Position numbers and translations under genes: made by a program. Source: an uncultured Bacteroides sp. (GTDB taxonomy: Bacteria; Bacteroidota; Bacteroidia; Bacteroidales; Bacteroidaceae). From it: DNA of 23,624 nucleotides. The notes under the pieces are model-generated. The model made no database searches, had not been told where the DNA came from, and was given only the letters and a program-made list of their open reading frames with translations. The stretch spans positions 1 through 23,624 of the forward strand of contig USLU01000081.1 of NCBI GenBank assembly GCA_900555635.1, given 5' to 3'. Positions 1 to 7,905 of the stretch are shown piece by piece. Positions within the stretch are counted from its first letter, which is position 1. Each line of letters starts with the position of its first letter.

Positions 1-2
1 TC

Positions 3-644
3 GACTTGTCCAAAGAGTTGTTTGCCGCCTTGAAAGGATTGTTGATACCGGTACAACGTGTTCCCGTAGAACGCATCAACCGCATAACTCGTAAAAATCA
101 CCAAGGAGTGATTGCTTTTATATCTTCGGTTACTTATCAAAAGACAGAAGACTTGGTGCCATTCCTTTTTGAGCAAGGCAAAAATCCGTTATTTGTAATG
201 CTGGATGGAATCACGGATGTTCGTAATTTCGGTGCAATTGCCCGTACTTGTGAGTGTGCAGCGGTAGATGCCGTGATTATTCCGGCCAAGAACAGTGTGT
301 CGGTAAACGCCGATGCAATGAAAACCTCTGCCGGCGCATTGCATACCTTGCCTGTTTGCCGCGAACAGAGTTTGAAAGCAACTTTGCAATTCCTCAAAAA
401 CAGTGGCTTCCATATTGTGGCTGCTACCGAAAAAGGAGATTATGATTATACCAAGGCTGACTATACCGGACCGATGTGTATCATTATGGGAGCTGAAGAT
501 AGAGGGGTATCCTACGATAATCTGGCATTGTGTGATGAATGGGTGAAGATTCCTATGCTGGGAACCATTGAATCGCTTAATGTATCGGTAGCTGCCGGAA
601 TCTTGATTTATGAAGCTGTGAAACAACGTATTCCACAAGAATAA
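3..644 (+). CDS. rlmB: 23S rRNA 2'-O-ribose methyltransferase, TrmH/SpoU family (5' partial)
   Basis: This is an SPOUT-class RNA 2'-O-methyltransferase that would transfer methyl from S-adenosylmethionine to a ribose, probably on 23S rRNA (RlmB-like, cytoplasmic). All three SpoU motifs are readable: NFGAIART, MGAEDRGVS and LNVSVAAGI, which together form the trefoil-knot SAM site and dimer interface. The reading frame is open to the left edge of the window. Family members are usually about 245-250 aa and only about 214 codons are visible, so the TTG at base 6 is an internal leucine and the N-terminal substrate-binding part lies outside. The exact target nucleotide cannot be decided from sequence alone; a tRNA target is the main alternative. 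The next gene follows after a repeat-filled 136-bp gap on the same strand. Confidence 0.88.
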   Translation, partial: DLSKELFAALKGLLIPVQRVPVERINRITRKNHQGVIAFISSVTYQKTEDLVPFLFEQGKNPLFVMLDGITDVRNFGAIARTCECAAVDAVIIPAKNSVSVNADAMKTSAGALHTLPVCREQSLKATLQFLKNSGFHIVAATEKGDYDYTKADYTGPMCIIMGAEDRGVSYDNLALCDEWVKIPMLGTIESLNVSVAAGILIYEAVKQRIPQE

Positions 645-754
645 AAACAGATGATCTGTTTACCCCAAACGGATGATGCGTTTCACCCAAACAGATGATG
701 CATTTGATGCAAACAGATGATGTATTTCGGGCGAACAGATGATGCGTGATTTCA
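645..754. repeat. Five tandem 22-bp repeats between rlmB and the TPR gene
   Basis: Five units start at 645, 667, 689, 711 and 733, each exactly 22 bp. They share a core AACAGATGATGCRTTT followed by about five variable bases. Unit 2 has AACGG for AACAG, and unit 5 lacks the full TTT. The first unit begins within the bases just after the rlmB stop codon, and the array ends 26 bp before the next start codon. The fixed 22-bp period is about two helical turns, which would place the copies on one face of the DNA. The function is unknown. Confidence 0.85.
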
Positions 755-780
755 AGAATAAAAAGAAAGATAATTGAAAT

Positions 781-2484
781 ATGAAAAAGAAAACCTTCTT
801 ATTGCTTACTCTTTGTTTGTTGACTCAATGGAGTGTAGCGCAAGCGCCCAAATGGGTGGAAAAGGCCAAACGTTCGGTCTTTTCCGTAGTGACTTATGAC
901 AGTAGCGACAAAATACTGAACACAGGAAATGGCTTTTTTGTAACAGAAGATGGTGTGGCACTATCCGATTACAGCTTGTTTAAGGGAGCCCAGCGTGCAG
1001 TAGTGATAAACTCGGATGGCGTGCAAATGCCGGTAGAGTCTATTATGGGAGCAAACGATATTTACGATGTCGTTAAATTCCGCGTGGGCATATCAGGAAA
1101 GAAAGTGCCTGCTTTGACTTTGGCTGCTACAGCACCTGTAGTTGGGGCTGATGTATACTTGTTATCATACTCTACTCAGAAAGACCGGTCCTATACAGCA
1201 GGAAAAGTGAAAGAAGCCAGTAAAGTTGCCGGAAATTATTACTACTATACACTTGATATGCATCTGAAAGATAAAATGGTAAGCTGCCCGGTAATGACAG
1301 TAGACGGACAAGTATTTGGTCTGGCTCAGAAATCATCAGGACAAGACACTGCTACTATTTGTTACGCTATTGATGCAAACTTTGCTATGGCTCAGAATGT
1401 AAGTGCGTTATCTTATGGTGACATGTCCTTGAAAGGAATCGGAATCAAGAAAGCTTTGCCTGATACTGAAGAGCAAGCTTTGGTATTCTTATACATGGCA
1501 TCCTCACAGTTGTCGCCGGAAAAGTATATGGATATCTTGAATGATTTTATAGCTCAGTATCCTACTAGTGCCGATGGTTATCTTCGTCGCGCTTCCCAGC
1601 AGTTGTTTTTGTCCACTGACGATGCTTCGATGAGCAAAGTAGTGGCGGATATGGACAAAGCATTGGACGTTGCCCAGAAGAAAGACGATGTTTATTTTAA
1701 TCGTGCTAAAATGATCTACAGCTATCAACTGGGAAAACCGGAAAAAGCTTATAAAGACTGGTCATATGATAAAGCGTTGGATGAAATTAGAAAGGCAATA
1801 GCTATCGAAGCACTTCCGGTCTATGTGCAATTGGAAGGGGATATCCTCTTCGCCAAACAAGATTATCCGGCTGCACTGGCCAAATATGACGAAGTGAATA
1901 AGTCAAACTTAGCATCTGCGGCAACTTTCTATAGCGCTGCAAAAACTAAAGAATTGATGCAGGCACCTGCTGAAGAAATTTTAGCATTGCTGGATAGCTG
2001 TGTAGCACGTTTTACAGAACCTTATACTGTTGAAGCCGCTCCTTATTTGCTGGAACGTGCCCAAGCTCGTATGAATGCCGATCAGGCACGTAATGCAATG
2101 TTGGATTACGATGCATACTTCAAGGCTGTAAAAGGTGAAGTGAACGATATGTTCTATTATTACCGAGAACAAGCTGCGTTGAAAGCCAAACAATATCAAC
2201 GTGCATTGGATGATATGGCTAAAGCTATTGAACTAAGCCCGAAAGACTTGACTTACCGTGCCGAATTGGCAGTAATCAACATTCGTGTGGGCCGTAATGA
2301 AGAAGCTCTGAAAGTGCTGAAAGCTGCTTTGGAGATAGATCCTAAATATGCGGAAGCTTATCGACTGATGGGCATTGCACAGGTTCAGTTGAAATTGAAT
2401 AAAGAAGCTTGTGCCAGCTTTGCCAAAGCAAAGGAGCTGGGCGATCCTAATGTAGATGAATTGATTGCAAAGCATTGCAAATAA
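781..2484 (+). CDS. Exported TPR protein with degenerate trypsin-like (S1C) domain
   Basis: The N-terminus (about residues 1-21, MKKKTFLLLTLCLL then SVAQA) is a signal peptide, so the product should be periplasmic or outer-membrane associated. Residues about 25-200 resemble an HtrA/S1C chymotrypsin fold: GNGFFVTEDGVALSDYSL corresponds to the segment that normally carries the catalytic His, and MVSCPVMTVDGQVFGLA to the GNSGGP segment. The His is replaced and the GxSGG context is lost, so it is probably proteolytically inactive. The C-terminal two thirds (about 225-567) are TPR-like helices, clearest near the end (KAIELSPKDLTYRAELA and KAALEIDPKYAEAYRLMGIA). A role as a binding or scaffold protein is inference. 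The ATG at 781 gives a complete signal peptide. Probably co-transcribed with the upstream methyltransferase. Confidence 0.75.
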   Translation: MKKKTFLLLTLCLLTQWSVAQAPKWVEKAKRSVFSVVTYDSSDKILNTGNGFFVTEDGVALSDYSLFKGAQRAVVINSDGVQMPVESIMGANDIYDVVKFRVGISGKKVPALTLAATAPVVGADVYLLSYSTQKDRSYTAGKVKEASKVAGNYYYYTLDMHLKDKMVSCPVMTVDGQVFGLAQKSSGQDTATICYAIDANFAMAQNVSALSYGDMSLKGIGIKKALPDTEEQALVFLYMASSQLSPEKYMDILNDFIAQYPTSADGYLRRASQQLFLSTDDASMSKVVADMDKALDVAQKKDDVYFNRAKMIYSYQLGKPEKAYKDWSYDKALDEIRKAIAIEALPVYVQLEGDILFAKQDYPAALAKYDEVNKSNLASAATFYSAAKTKELMQAPAEEILALLDSCVARFTEPYTVEAAPYLLERAQARMNADQARNAMLDYDAYFKAVKGEVNDMFYYYREQAALKAKQYQRALDDMAKAIELSPKDLTYRAELAVINIRVGRNEEALKVLKAALEIDPKYAEAYRLMGIAQVQLKLNKEACASFAKAKELGDPNVDELIAKHCK

Positions 2485-2494
2485 TGGATAAAAG

Positions 2495-2526
2495 CAAAGG
2501 CTCTGTTTTCGCAAGCAGAGCCTTTG
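2495..2526 (+). terminator. Hairpin terminator after the TPR gene
   Basis: An 11-bp perfect stem (CAAAGGCTCTG at 2495-2505, CAGAGCCTTTG at 2516-2526) encloses a 10-nt loop, 11 bases after the stop codon. Only a short, mixed T/G tract follows, so its efficiency is uncertain. Confidence 0.65.
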
Positions 2527-2716
2527 TTTGGGGAAAAATCCCACCGTGTTAAAATAAAAGTTAAGTCTTAGGTATTAATAAGGTTATGAGTGAATGTTTC
2601 TTTTGTGTATTTATATAATAAATGCGTTAGTAAAGGGAATACTGCATATATCCTGATCTTTTTTTATCACGGACGAAATAATGAATTGATTATTAATCTA
2701 ATAAACTAAGAACTCA

Positions 2717-3091
2717 ATGAAAAAAGTAATTTGCAGCCAAAAGGCACCGGGGGCTATAGGTCCTTATAGCCAAGCAATAGAAGCTAATGGAATGGTATTT
2801 GTATCTGGTCAGCTACCTATTGATGCCGCTACCGGAGTGATGGCAGAAGGTGCCGAGGCACAAGCCCGCCAGTCTTTGGAAAATGTAAAGCACATCTTGG
2901 ATGAAGCAGGTTTGAGCATGGCAAATATTGTGAAGACTACAGTTTTCCTGGCGGATATGTCACTGTTTGCTGATATGAATAAAGTATACGCCACCTATTT
3001 TGACGGTGCTTTCCCGGCACGTTCGGCTGTTGCCGTGAAAGCATTGCCCAAAGATGCCTTAGTGGAGATTGAGTGCATCGCGGTTCGCTAG
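2717..3091 (+). CDS. ridA: Reactive intermediate/imine deaminase RidA (YjgF/YER057c/UK114 family)
   Basis: At 124 aa this matches the usual length of the family. RidA hydrolyses reactive 2-aminoacrylate and other enamine/imine intermediates released by PLP enzymes such as threonine dehydratase, and works as a cytoplasmic homotrimer. The sequence shows APGAIGPYSQAI near the N-terminus, VFVSGQLP at about 27-34, and the signature FPARSAVAVKALPKDALVEI, containing the substrate-binding Arg (about R102) and the acidic residue near 117-119. The start at 2717 fits the family N-terminus. The preceding 190 bases contain no gene and presumably hold the promoter, though I see no clean TAnnTTTG element. 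The last 33 bp overlap the 3' end of the convergent folC gene. Confidence 0.95.
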   Translation: MKKVICSQKAPGAIGPYSQAIEANGMVFVSGQLPIDAATGVMAEGAEAQARQSLENVKHILDEAGLSMANIVKTTVFLADMSLFADMNKVYATYFDGAFPARSAVAVKALPKDALVEIECIAVR

Positions 3092-4312
3092 CAAATCGGC
3101 AACAATAAAACTACTGCCTCCTACGAAGATAAAATCTTCCGGGAGGCTTTTTTCTTGTGCAGCCCGAACGGCGGCAGGTACATCCGGATAACAAGTGCCT
3201 TGAAGTCCTTCGGCAGAGGCAAGCTTGGCTAATTCATCCTCGGGTAGTGCACGCTTTACGCTGGCTTTAGTGAAATAATAAGTGGCTTCTTTAGGCAGTA
3301 ATGCCAATACTCCCCGGATATCCTTATCATTTACCATGCCTACTATAATATGTAGTTGACGATAAGATTGTTGCTCCAATTGCTCCACAATGTAGGTAAT
3401 ACCTCCTACATTATGTCCTGTATCACAAATCAGGGTAGGGGTATCTTGGAGTTTCTGCCATCGTCCCATTAAACCGGTGAGCTTGGTGACGTGGGCAAAA
3501 CCACTGCGTACAGATTGTTCATCCAGCCGATAGCCTATTTCTTTCAGAAGAGGAAGAGCGGTAAGAATAGTACGGGTATTTTTTTTCTGATAGATTCCCT
3601 TCAACTCACACTCAATTCCAGGGTAATCCTCACGGTCATTTTCTTCTGCAAAATAGATGGGGGCACCTACTTCTTGCGCTTTGTTCAAAAATACAGGTCG
3701 GGTCTCGGGAGTTGTTTCACCTATCACAACGGGAATTCCACTTTTTATGATGCCTGCTTTTTCTCCGGCTATTTTCGCTAATGTATTTCCCAAGAATTGA
3801 ACATGGTCAAAACTGATATTGGTGATAACGCATAAATCGGGACGGATGATGTTGGTACAGTCCAATCGCCCTCCAAGACCGACTTCGATGATAGCCACAT
3901 CTACTTTTTCATCAGCAAAGTAGCGGAAAGCCATAGCAGTGGTTAATTCAAAGAATGAAGGATGTAACGGTTCGAAGTAACTGCGTTCTTCTTTCACAAA
4001 ACGAATAACATATTCTTCCGGTACGGGTATACCATTGATGCGGATACGTTCCCTGAAATCTATCAGGTGAGGAGAGGTATAAAGTCCTACACGATAGCCT
4101 GCTTCCTGCAATATAGCGGCAAGTGTATGCGAACAAGAACCTTTGCCGTTGGTACCCGCTACATGGATGCAACGGAATGAACGGTGAGGATATCCGAAGT
4201 GCTCATCCAACGCTCGTGTATTTTCCAGCCCTTCTTTGTATGCCGAACTACCCACCTGCTGGAACATAGGTGCGCTGTTATATAAGTAAGATAAAGTGTC
4301 CTGATAATCCAT
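3059..4312 (-). CDS. folC: Bifunctional folylpolyglutamate synthase / dihydrofolate synthase
   Basis: This Mur-ligase-family enzyme attaches L-glutamate to dihydropteroate (forming dihydrofolate) and extends the glutamate tail of folates, using ATP in the cytoplasm. Visible motifs are the P-loop HVAGTNGKGSCSHTL (about residues 50-63), GLYTSPHL, the family signature VITNISFDHVQFLGNT followed by AGEKAGIIK, and CDTGHNVGG in the C-terminal domain (usually D-[GA]-AHN in homologues, here D-T-G-H-N). The length of 417 aa is typical. The ATG at 4310-4312 is the natural start; a TATCTTTG element on this strand (4377-4384) lies about 65 bp upstream. The C-terminus is antisense to the last 33 bp of ridA. 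Whether both activities are present cannot be read from sequence. Confidence 0.93.
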   Translation of the reverse strand: MDYQDTLSYLYNSAPMFQQVGSSAYKEGLENTRALDEHFGYPHRSFRCIHVAGTNGKGSCSHTLAAILQEAGYRVGLYTSPHLIDFRERIRINGIPVPEEYVIRFVKEERSYFEPLHPSFFELTTAMAFRYFADEKVDVAIIEVGLGGRLDCTNIIRPDLCVITNISFDHVQFLGNTLAKIAGEKAGIIKSGIPVVIGETTPETRPVFLNKAQEVGAPIYFAEENDREDYPGIECELKGIYQKKNTRTILTALPLLKEIGYRLDEQSVRSGFAHVTKLTGLMGRWQKLQDTPTLICDTGHNVGGITYIVEQLEQQSYRQLHIIVGMVNDKDIRGVLALLPKEATYYFTKASVKRALPEDELAKLASAEGLQGTCYPDVPAAVRAAQEKSLPEDFIFVGGSSFIVADLLANRDALNLH

Positions 4313-4361
4313 CTTTTATAATATTTAACAAGAAAGGAATCTTTTCTGCTTATTAATTTGT

Positions 4362-4369
4362 TATCTTTA
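4362..4369 (+). promoter_or_regulatory. Possible -7 element for phoH
   Basis: TATCTTTA on the plus strand (one base off TAnnTTTG) lies 38 bp before the phoH ATG, divergent from the folC promoter and only 7 bp from it. A T-rich stretch at 4342-4345 could serve as the -33. Confidence 0.4.
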
Positions 4370-4376
4370 GAGACAA

Positions 4377-4384
4377 CAAAGATA
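4377..4384 (-). promoter_or_regulatory. -7 element for folC
   Basis: TATCTTTG on the minus strand matches the Bacteroides -7 consensus TAnnTTTG and lies about 65 bp before the folC start codon. No clear -33 TTTG is seen. Confidence 0.5.
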
Positions 4385-4407
4385 TTAACTATTTAAATCT
4401 ATCGAGT

Positions 4408-5733
4408 ATGGGAGCTAAGAAAAATTTTGTGATTGATACCAATGTCATCCTTCACGACTATAACTGTTTGAAAAATTTTCAGGAGAACGACATTTATCTT
4501 CCCATTGTAGTACTTGAAGAGTTGGACAAGTTTAAGAAAGGCAACGAACAGATTAATTTCAATGCCCGTGAATTTGTACGTGAACTCGACCTAATTACAG
4601 ACGACAATCTTTTTACGAAGGGAGCGCCGCTAGGAGAGGGGTTGGGACGCTTGTTCGTAGTGGCAGGTGCTGTAGATTCCCCCCGTGTGCACGAATCTTT
4701 TCCTGAACGTATTCCCGATCATCAGATCTTGGCTGTACTAGACTGGCTTACCGAAAAGAAACCCAAGATGAAATCCATTCTTGTTACGAAAGATGTCAAT
4801 CTACGCATGAAAGCTCGCTCTATCGGTTTGCTATGCGAAGATTATATCAACGACAAAGTGGTGAATGTCGATATATTTGAGAAGTCGAGTGAAGTTTTCG
4901 AGGGAATAGATCCTGCTTTAATCGATCGTATATATTCTTCAAAAGAGGGAATAGATATCAGTGAATTCGATTTTAAGGATATTGTTCATCCTAATGAGTG
5001 TTTTGTTTTGAAGAGTGATCGTAACAGTGTACTTGCGCGTTATAATCCTTTTACTCATTCTGTTTGCAGGGTAAACAAATCCAAGAATTACGGAATTGAG
5101 CCGCGTAATGCCGAGCAAAGTTTTGCATTTGAAGTTTTGAATGATCCCAATATAAAGTTGGTTGCATTGACCGGTAAAGCCGGAACTGGTAAAACTCTGT
5201 TGGCATTGGCAGCAGCTTTGGGTAAACTTACTGAGTATAAACAGATATTATTAGCCCGTCCAATTGTTGCATTGTCCAATAAAGACTTGGGGTTCCTGCC
5301 TGGTGATGCTAACGAAAAAGTGGCTCCTTATATGCAGCCATTGTTCGATAATCTTAATGTGATCAAACATCAGTTTGCTTCCAACTCTTCAGAGGTGAAA
5401 CGCCTGGAAGATATGCAGAAAAGTGAACAATTAGTAATCGAAGCATTAGCCTTTATTCGCGGACGAAGCTTGAGCGAAACCTATTGTATTATTGATGAAG
5501 CTCAGAATTTGACCCCACATGAAATAAAGACTATCATTACCCGTGCAGGAGAGGGTACAAAGATGGTATTTACCGGTGATATCCAACAAATAGACCAGCC
5601 CTACCTTGATAGCCAGTCCAATGGGCTTGTGTATATGATAGATCGTATGAAAGATCAGAATTTATTTGCCCACGTTAATTTGGTGAAAGGAGAACGCAGT
5701 CAGTTGAGTGAATTGGCTAGTAATTTGATGTAA
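4408..5733 (+). CDS. phoH: PhoH-family protein: PIN-like nuclease domain fused to PhoH ATPase
   Basis: A two-domain cytoplasmic protein of 441 aa. Residues about 5-150 form a PIN-type ribonuclease domain: FVIDTNVILHD (D10), an acidic patch in VVLEELDKFKKGN, D104 in PDHQIL, and VTKDVNLR (D129). Residues about 235-435 form the PhoH P-loop ATPase with Walker A GKAGTGKT (256-263), Walker B CIIDEAQN (360-367) and the following FTGDIQQID. This is the PhoH2-like architecture, for which RNA helicase/ribonuclease activity has been described in other bacteria; the role here is inferred from that. The ATG at 4408 gives the standard N-terminus. It stands alone on the plus strand between divergent folC and a strong downstream terminator. 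Confidence 0.92.
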   Translation: MGAKKNFVIDTNVILHDYNCLKNFQENDIYLPIVVLEELDKFKKGNEQINFNAREFVRELDLITDDNLFTKGAPLGEGLGRLFVVAGAVDSPRVHESFPERIPDHQILAVLDWLTEKKPKMKSILVTKDVNLRMKARSIGLLCEDYINDKVVNVDIFEKSSEVFEGIDPALIDRIYSSKEGIDISEFDFKDIVHPNECFVLKSDRNSVLARYNPFTHSVCRVNKSKNYGIEPRNAEQSFAFEVLNDPNIKLVALTGKAGTGKTLLALAAALGKLTEYKQILLARPIVALSNKDLGFLPGDANEKVAPYMQPLFDNLNVIKHQFASNSSEVKRLEDMQKSEQLVIEALAFIRGRSLSETYCIIDEAQNLTPHEIKTIITRAGEGTKMVFTGDIQQIDQPYLDSQSNGLVYMIDRMKDQNLFAHVNLVKGERSQLSELASNLM

Positions 5734-5763
5734 TCAGGAAATTTCTGGCGAGATAAATACTAT

Positions 5764-5805
5764 CCGTCCCATCTTCTCTGTAACCTAAAAGAGGAGATGG
5801 GACGG
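5764..5805 (+). terminator. Hairpin terminator after phoH
   Basis: A 16-bp stem (5764-5779 with 5790-5805) with a single G-T wobble and a 10-nt loop starts 31 bases after the phoH stop. TTTCT follows. Confidence 0.8.
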
Positions 5806-5876
5806 TTTCTGCTTATGTTAATTTTTTATTATAATATTTTTTTATCTATTTCTTGCTCGCTTTGGCCAAAATAATG

Positions 5877-5884
5877 TATCTTTG
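5877..5884 (+). promoter_or_regulatory. -7 element of the NDP-sugar dehydratase gene
   Basis: TATCTTTG matches TAnnTTTG exactly. A TTG about 21 bp upstream (5853-5855) is a plausible -33. Transcription would start near 5890, after the TTG codon at 5882, which makes ATG 5915 the credible start codon. Confidence 0.7.
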
Positions 5885-5914
5885 CCACGCCTAAAAACAA
5901 AACTGTCAAGCAAA

Positions 5915-7819
5915 ATGAAGCGAAGAATTTTTCATAGATACCTTTCTGCAAAGGTATTACCTATTTGGACTATTCTATTGATTGATGTATTTATCATCGT
6001 CATATCTAGTCTGCTGGCTTATGCACTCCGATATGATTTCAGAAGTATTTTCCTGGAATCTTCCACCATAGATAGAACTATTTTATGGACGGTTCTTGTC
6101 AACTTGGTGTTTTTCCGTATTTTCCGCACGTATTCTAACGTATTACGCTTTTCTTCCTTTGTGGATATCATGCGTATCTTTGTTTCGTTAACGGTGTCAT
6201 ATGCATTGTTGATGATTGCGAGTGTATTGGCTGAAAGTTATATGAATTTCTATCTGGCTCCGGTCAGTGTGCTTTTCATGTCATACATTATTAGCTTTGC
6301 CATGATGGCATGTTCGCGTATTGTTGTTAAAACTTTCTTTGAAGCCTTGAACTTTGATGGAACACATAGCGCCAATGTTTTTATCTATGGGGCAAAGGAA
6401 GCTGGTGTTAATATAGCGAAGGCATTGCGTGTGAATCTGCGTAATCATTATCGCTTGCGCGGATTTATAGCCGATGAGCCTGAGTTGATAAATAAAGTAA
6501 TGATGGGCGTCAGGGTGTTTCCTAACGATGACACATTGATCGATAACTTGAGTGATCGCGACGTACAAACCATTATTATTTCTCCTGCTAAGATGGAGGA
6601 ATTGAAAAAATCGGATATGGCGGACCGCTTGTTGGCGCATAATATCAAATTGATGACTGCGCCTCCTTTGAGCGAATGGAATGGTCAGACATTAAATCGT
6701 ACCCAACTGAAGGAAATTCAGATTGAAGACCTCTTGCAACGTAATCCTATCGAGATTGATATTCATAAAGTGGCTTCTCATCTGGAAGGCAAACGAGTGA
6801 TGATAACAGGTGCAGCGGGATCTATCGGTAGTGAAATTATGCGCCAGGTGGCTTCATTCAATCCTTATAAACTGATTCTGGTAGATCAGGCAGAAACTCC
6901 GTTGCACGATATCCGTTTGGAATTGCAAGACCGTTGGCGTGATATTGATGCGGAGACAATTATTGCTGACATTTCCAATGCAACCCGTATGGAAGCGATC
7001 TTCCAGGAATACAAGCCTCAGTATATTTTCCATGCTGCCGCCTACAAACATGTGCCGATGATGGAAGATAATGTTTCCGAGTCTATCCAGGTGAATATCT
7101 TTGGTACACGTAGTGTTGCCGATCTTGCTGTGAAATATGGCGCTGAGAAGTTTGTGATGATCTCTACTGATAAAGCAGTCAATCCGACGAACGTGATGGG
7201 TTGTTCCAAACGTATCTGCGAAATTTATGTGCAATCTTTGGCTAAGAAATTGCAGAAGGATGGAGGTACTGCCACTCAGTTTATTACTACCCGTTTTGGT
7301 AATGTATTAGGTTCTAATGGTTCAGTCATTCCTCGCTTTCGTGACCAAATTCAGCGTGGTGGTCCTGTAACTGTGACTCATCCTGAGATTATACGTTATT
7401 TTATGACCATTCCCGAGGCTTGTCGTCTTGTACTCGAAGCTGGCAGTATGGGTAATGGCGGCGAAATCTATATTTTTGATATGGGTAAACCGGTTAAGAT
7501 TGTGGATCTTGCCAAACGCATGATTAGCCTTTCCGGACGTACGGATGTGAAGATTGAATTCACCGGTTTGCGTCATGGCGAAAAGTTATATGAAGAACTT
7601 CTGAATGTGAAGGAGCTGACCAAACCCACTTATCACGAAAAGATTATGATTGCTACTGTGCGTGAATATGATTATGATGAAGTAAAGGAACGTATCCAAA
7701 AACTTATTGATGTCAGCTATACGTACGATCAGATGAAGATTGTAAGTGCAATGAAAGATATTGTTCCGGAGTTTGTCAGCAAGAATTCTTGCTTCGAAGC
7801 TTTGGATAAGAAGTCCTAA
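5915..7819 (+). CDS. Membrane-anchored nucleoside-diphosphate-sugar 4,6-dehydratase/epimerase (WbpM/CapD/PglF type)
   Basis: A polysaccharide-biosynthesis enzyme of about 634 aa. Residues about 15-135 contain four hydrophobic helices (for example TILLIDVFIIVISSLLAYAL), anchoring it in the inner membrane. A small Rossmann-like domain follows (about 150-280; VFIYGAKEAGVNIAKAL). The catalytic SDR domain begins at about residue 292 with the NAD-binding VMITGAAGSIGSEI. The active-site region STDKAVNPTNVMGCSKR (about 416-432) has the Met-x-x-x-Lys arrangement typical of UDP-GlcNAc 4,6-dehydratases of this family in place of Tyr-x-x-x-Lys. It probably makes a UDP-4-keto-6-deoxy sugar for capsule, O-antigen or glycoprotein glycan. 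The promoter -7 box at 5877-5884 excludes the earlier in-frame TTG. No other glycan genes are next to it. The exact substrate is not decided. Confidence 0.88.
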   Translation: MKRRIFHRYLSAKVLPIWTILLIDVFIIVISSLLAYALRYDFRSIFLESSTIDRTILWTVLVNLVFFRIFRTYSNVLRFSSFVDIMRIFVSLTVSYALLMIASVLAESYMNFYLAPVSVLFMSYIISFAMMACSRIVVKTFFEALNFDGTHSANVFIYGAKEAGVNIAKALRVNLRNHYRLRGFIADEPELINKVMMGVRVFPNDDTLIDNLSDRDVQTIIISPAKMEELKKSDMADRLLAHNIKLMTAPPLSEWNGQTLNRTQLKEIQIEDLLQRNPIEIDIHKVASHLEGKRVMITGAAGSIGSEIMRQVASFNPYKLILVDQAETPLHDIRLELQDRWRDIDAETIIADISNATRMEAIFQEYKPQYIFHAAAYKHVPMMEDNVSESIQVNIFGTRSVADLAVKYGAEKFVMISTDKAVNPTNVMGCSKRICEIYVQSLAKKLQKDGGTATQFITTRFGNVLGSNGSVIPRFRDQIQRGGPVTVTHPEIIRYFMTIPEACRLVLEAGSMGNGGEIYIFDMGKPVKIVDLAKRMISLSGRTDVKIEFTGLRHGEKLYEELLNVKELTKPTYHEKIMIATVREYDYDEVKERIQKLIDVSYTYDQMKIVSAMKDIVPEFVSKNSCFEALDKKS

Positions 7820-7839
7820 AAAGAGCAAAACCATAAATT

Positions 7840-7884
7840 AATAGGGTGGTAAAGTTGCCTGCAAAAGCACTTTACCACCCTATT
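7840..7884. terminator. Bidirectional terminator between convergent genes
   Basis: A perfect 15-bp inverted repeat (AATAGGGTGGTAAAG at 7840-7854, its complement at 7870-7884) with a 15-nt loop sits between two convergent genes. It has T-rich flanks downstream on the plus strand and A-rich flanks upstream, so it can work both ways. Confidence 0.85.
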
Positions 7885-7905
7885 ATTTTATCTGTTTCGT
7901 TCTTC

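Noticed and set aside
645..754. CRISPR array reading of the 22-bp repeats
   Set aside because: Units are directly contiguous with only about 5-6 variable bases, far too short for spacers, and there are no cas genes.
5882..5914. TTG at 5882 as start of the NDP-sugar dehydratase
   Set aside because: It lies within the -7 promoter element; the transcript would start after it.
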